Source: Branchiostoma floridae (lineage: Eukaryota; Chordata; Leptocardii; Amphioxiformes; Branchiostomatidae). Taken from it: a stretch of 64,000 nucleotides of DNA. Below, one piece after another: positions 63,602-64,000 of this stretch (the first letter of the stretch is position 1; each line of letters starts with the position of its first letter). The DNA lies in contig NC_049989.1 in NCBI RefSeq assembly GCF_000003815.2, forward strand, positions 17,522,144 through 17,586,143, given 5' to 3'. Both the position numbers and the translations under genes were made by a program. The notes under the pieces were generated by a model that saw only the letters and a list, made by a program, of their open reading frames with translations, did not search any database and was not told where the DNA came from.

Positions 63602-64000
63602 GGACAGGGCTTAAATTTTAGTTCCGTCCCACTCATTGTTTTGGAGCCCATGTTGGTGATTTTCCTGGATAAATATGTCATTTCAAACTTATGAAAGTAC
63701 ATTTTCAACAGTTTCATGTCATTTTGGGGACGGATGGGGTAGAATTATTTTCCGTCCCAACAAGCAAGTTTCCGTCCTGGGACAGAAGGACGGGTCCTGG
63801 AGACATCCCTAGTCATGGGGTTAGGTAGTGGGGAGAAGGGTAAGGTCTAGGGAAAAATGTTGTGTTTCCTGTTTCAGTCCTGAAAAAATTAGGGTCGGTA
63901 GTTAGGGATTATATATATATTTTTTTTTTTACTTTGACCAAAACTCTAGTAATGAGTAAAACTGAAATGCATATGAGGGCACTTTAAAAAAAAATTTATA

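Larger units (their letters stand above)
50475..64000. other. Long upstream SERCA intron, open to the right edge
   Basis: I searched this stretch on the minus strand for the missing SERCA M1-M2 exons (a VWQERNAE-like or FVEPFVILL-like segment) and found none, so the intron is at least 13.8 kb. It holds the repeats and transposons listed separately. No independent gene is supported. A minus-strand frame at 58045-58265 and plus-strand frames at 59520-59660 and 62471-62767 look unremarkable and lack a convincing splice context. Confidence 0.6.

Overview
The window reads as genomic DNA of an invertebrate deuterostome, most likely a lancelet (Branchiostoma). The genes are intron-rich with animal GT-AG splice sites, they resemble genes usually described in vertebrates (LYRM9, TP53I13, a SERCA calcium pump), and the non-coding DNA is packed with MITEs, palindromic elements and minisatellites. 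The organism is inferred; there is no marker gene here.

Layout. 1-1060: a satellite of about 155 bp period at the left edge. 1463-6960 (+): LYRM9, two coding exons whose single intron holds a 3.8 kb foldback element flanked by a 9-bp duplication, and a 5S-rRNA-derived SINE-like sequence. 9323-14709 (-): a three-exon gene that I do not recognise (245 residues), with a Harbinger-type MITE and a frameshifted, intronless TRIM-NHL copy (11367-13538, +) inside its large intron. 14763-18142: no gene, but a LINE fragment. 18143-25938 (+): a seven-exon TP53I13-like gene (signal peptide plus DUF3105). 25939-30700: no gene seen. 31377-50183 (-): a SERCA-type Ca2+-ATPase (ATP2A family), 17 coding positions visible, covering everything from the actuator domain to the C terminus. 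The first exons (roughly the first 130 residues) are not in the window, and 50184-64000 appears to be intron.

Main observations. (1) The SERCA gene holds two pairs of duplicated, equal-length, same-phase exons that must be used alternatively: 44199-44287/43900-43988 (link into membrane helix M3) and 39165-39328/38965-39128 (nucleotide-binding domain). The second pair is separated by only 36 nt, too short for an intron. (2) Tandem duplications repeatedly sit on exon/intron junctions. The donor of the exon at 45636-45702 has been multiplied into a minisatellite with 12 extra copies, 11 of them keeping GTAAGG. Smaller junction duplications occur at the donors at 33993, 34524, 36478 and 42911, at the acceptors at 40862 and 25699, and at the end of the last LYRM9 exon. 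Together they leave the introns full of decoy splice sites, a possible source of alternative exons. (3) Several transposable elements are exact enough to show target-site duplications of 2, 3, 8, 9 and 11 bp.

LYRM9, TP53I13 and ATP2A3 all lie on human chromosome 17, so part of this linkage may be ancestral.
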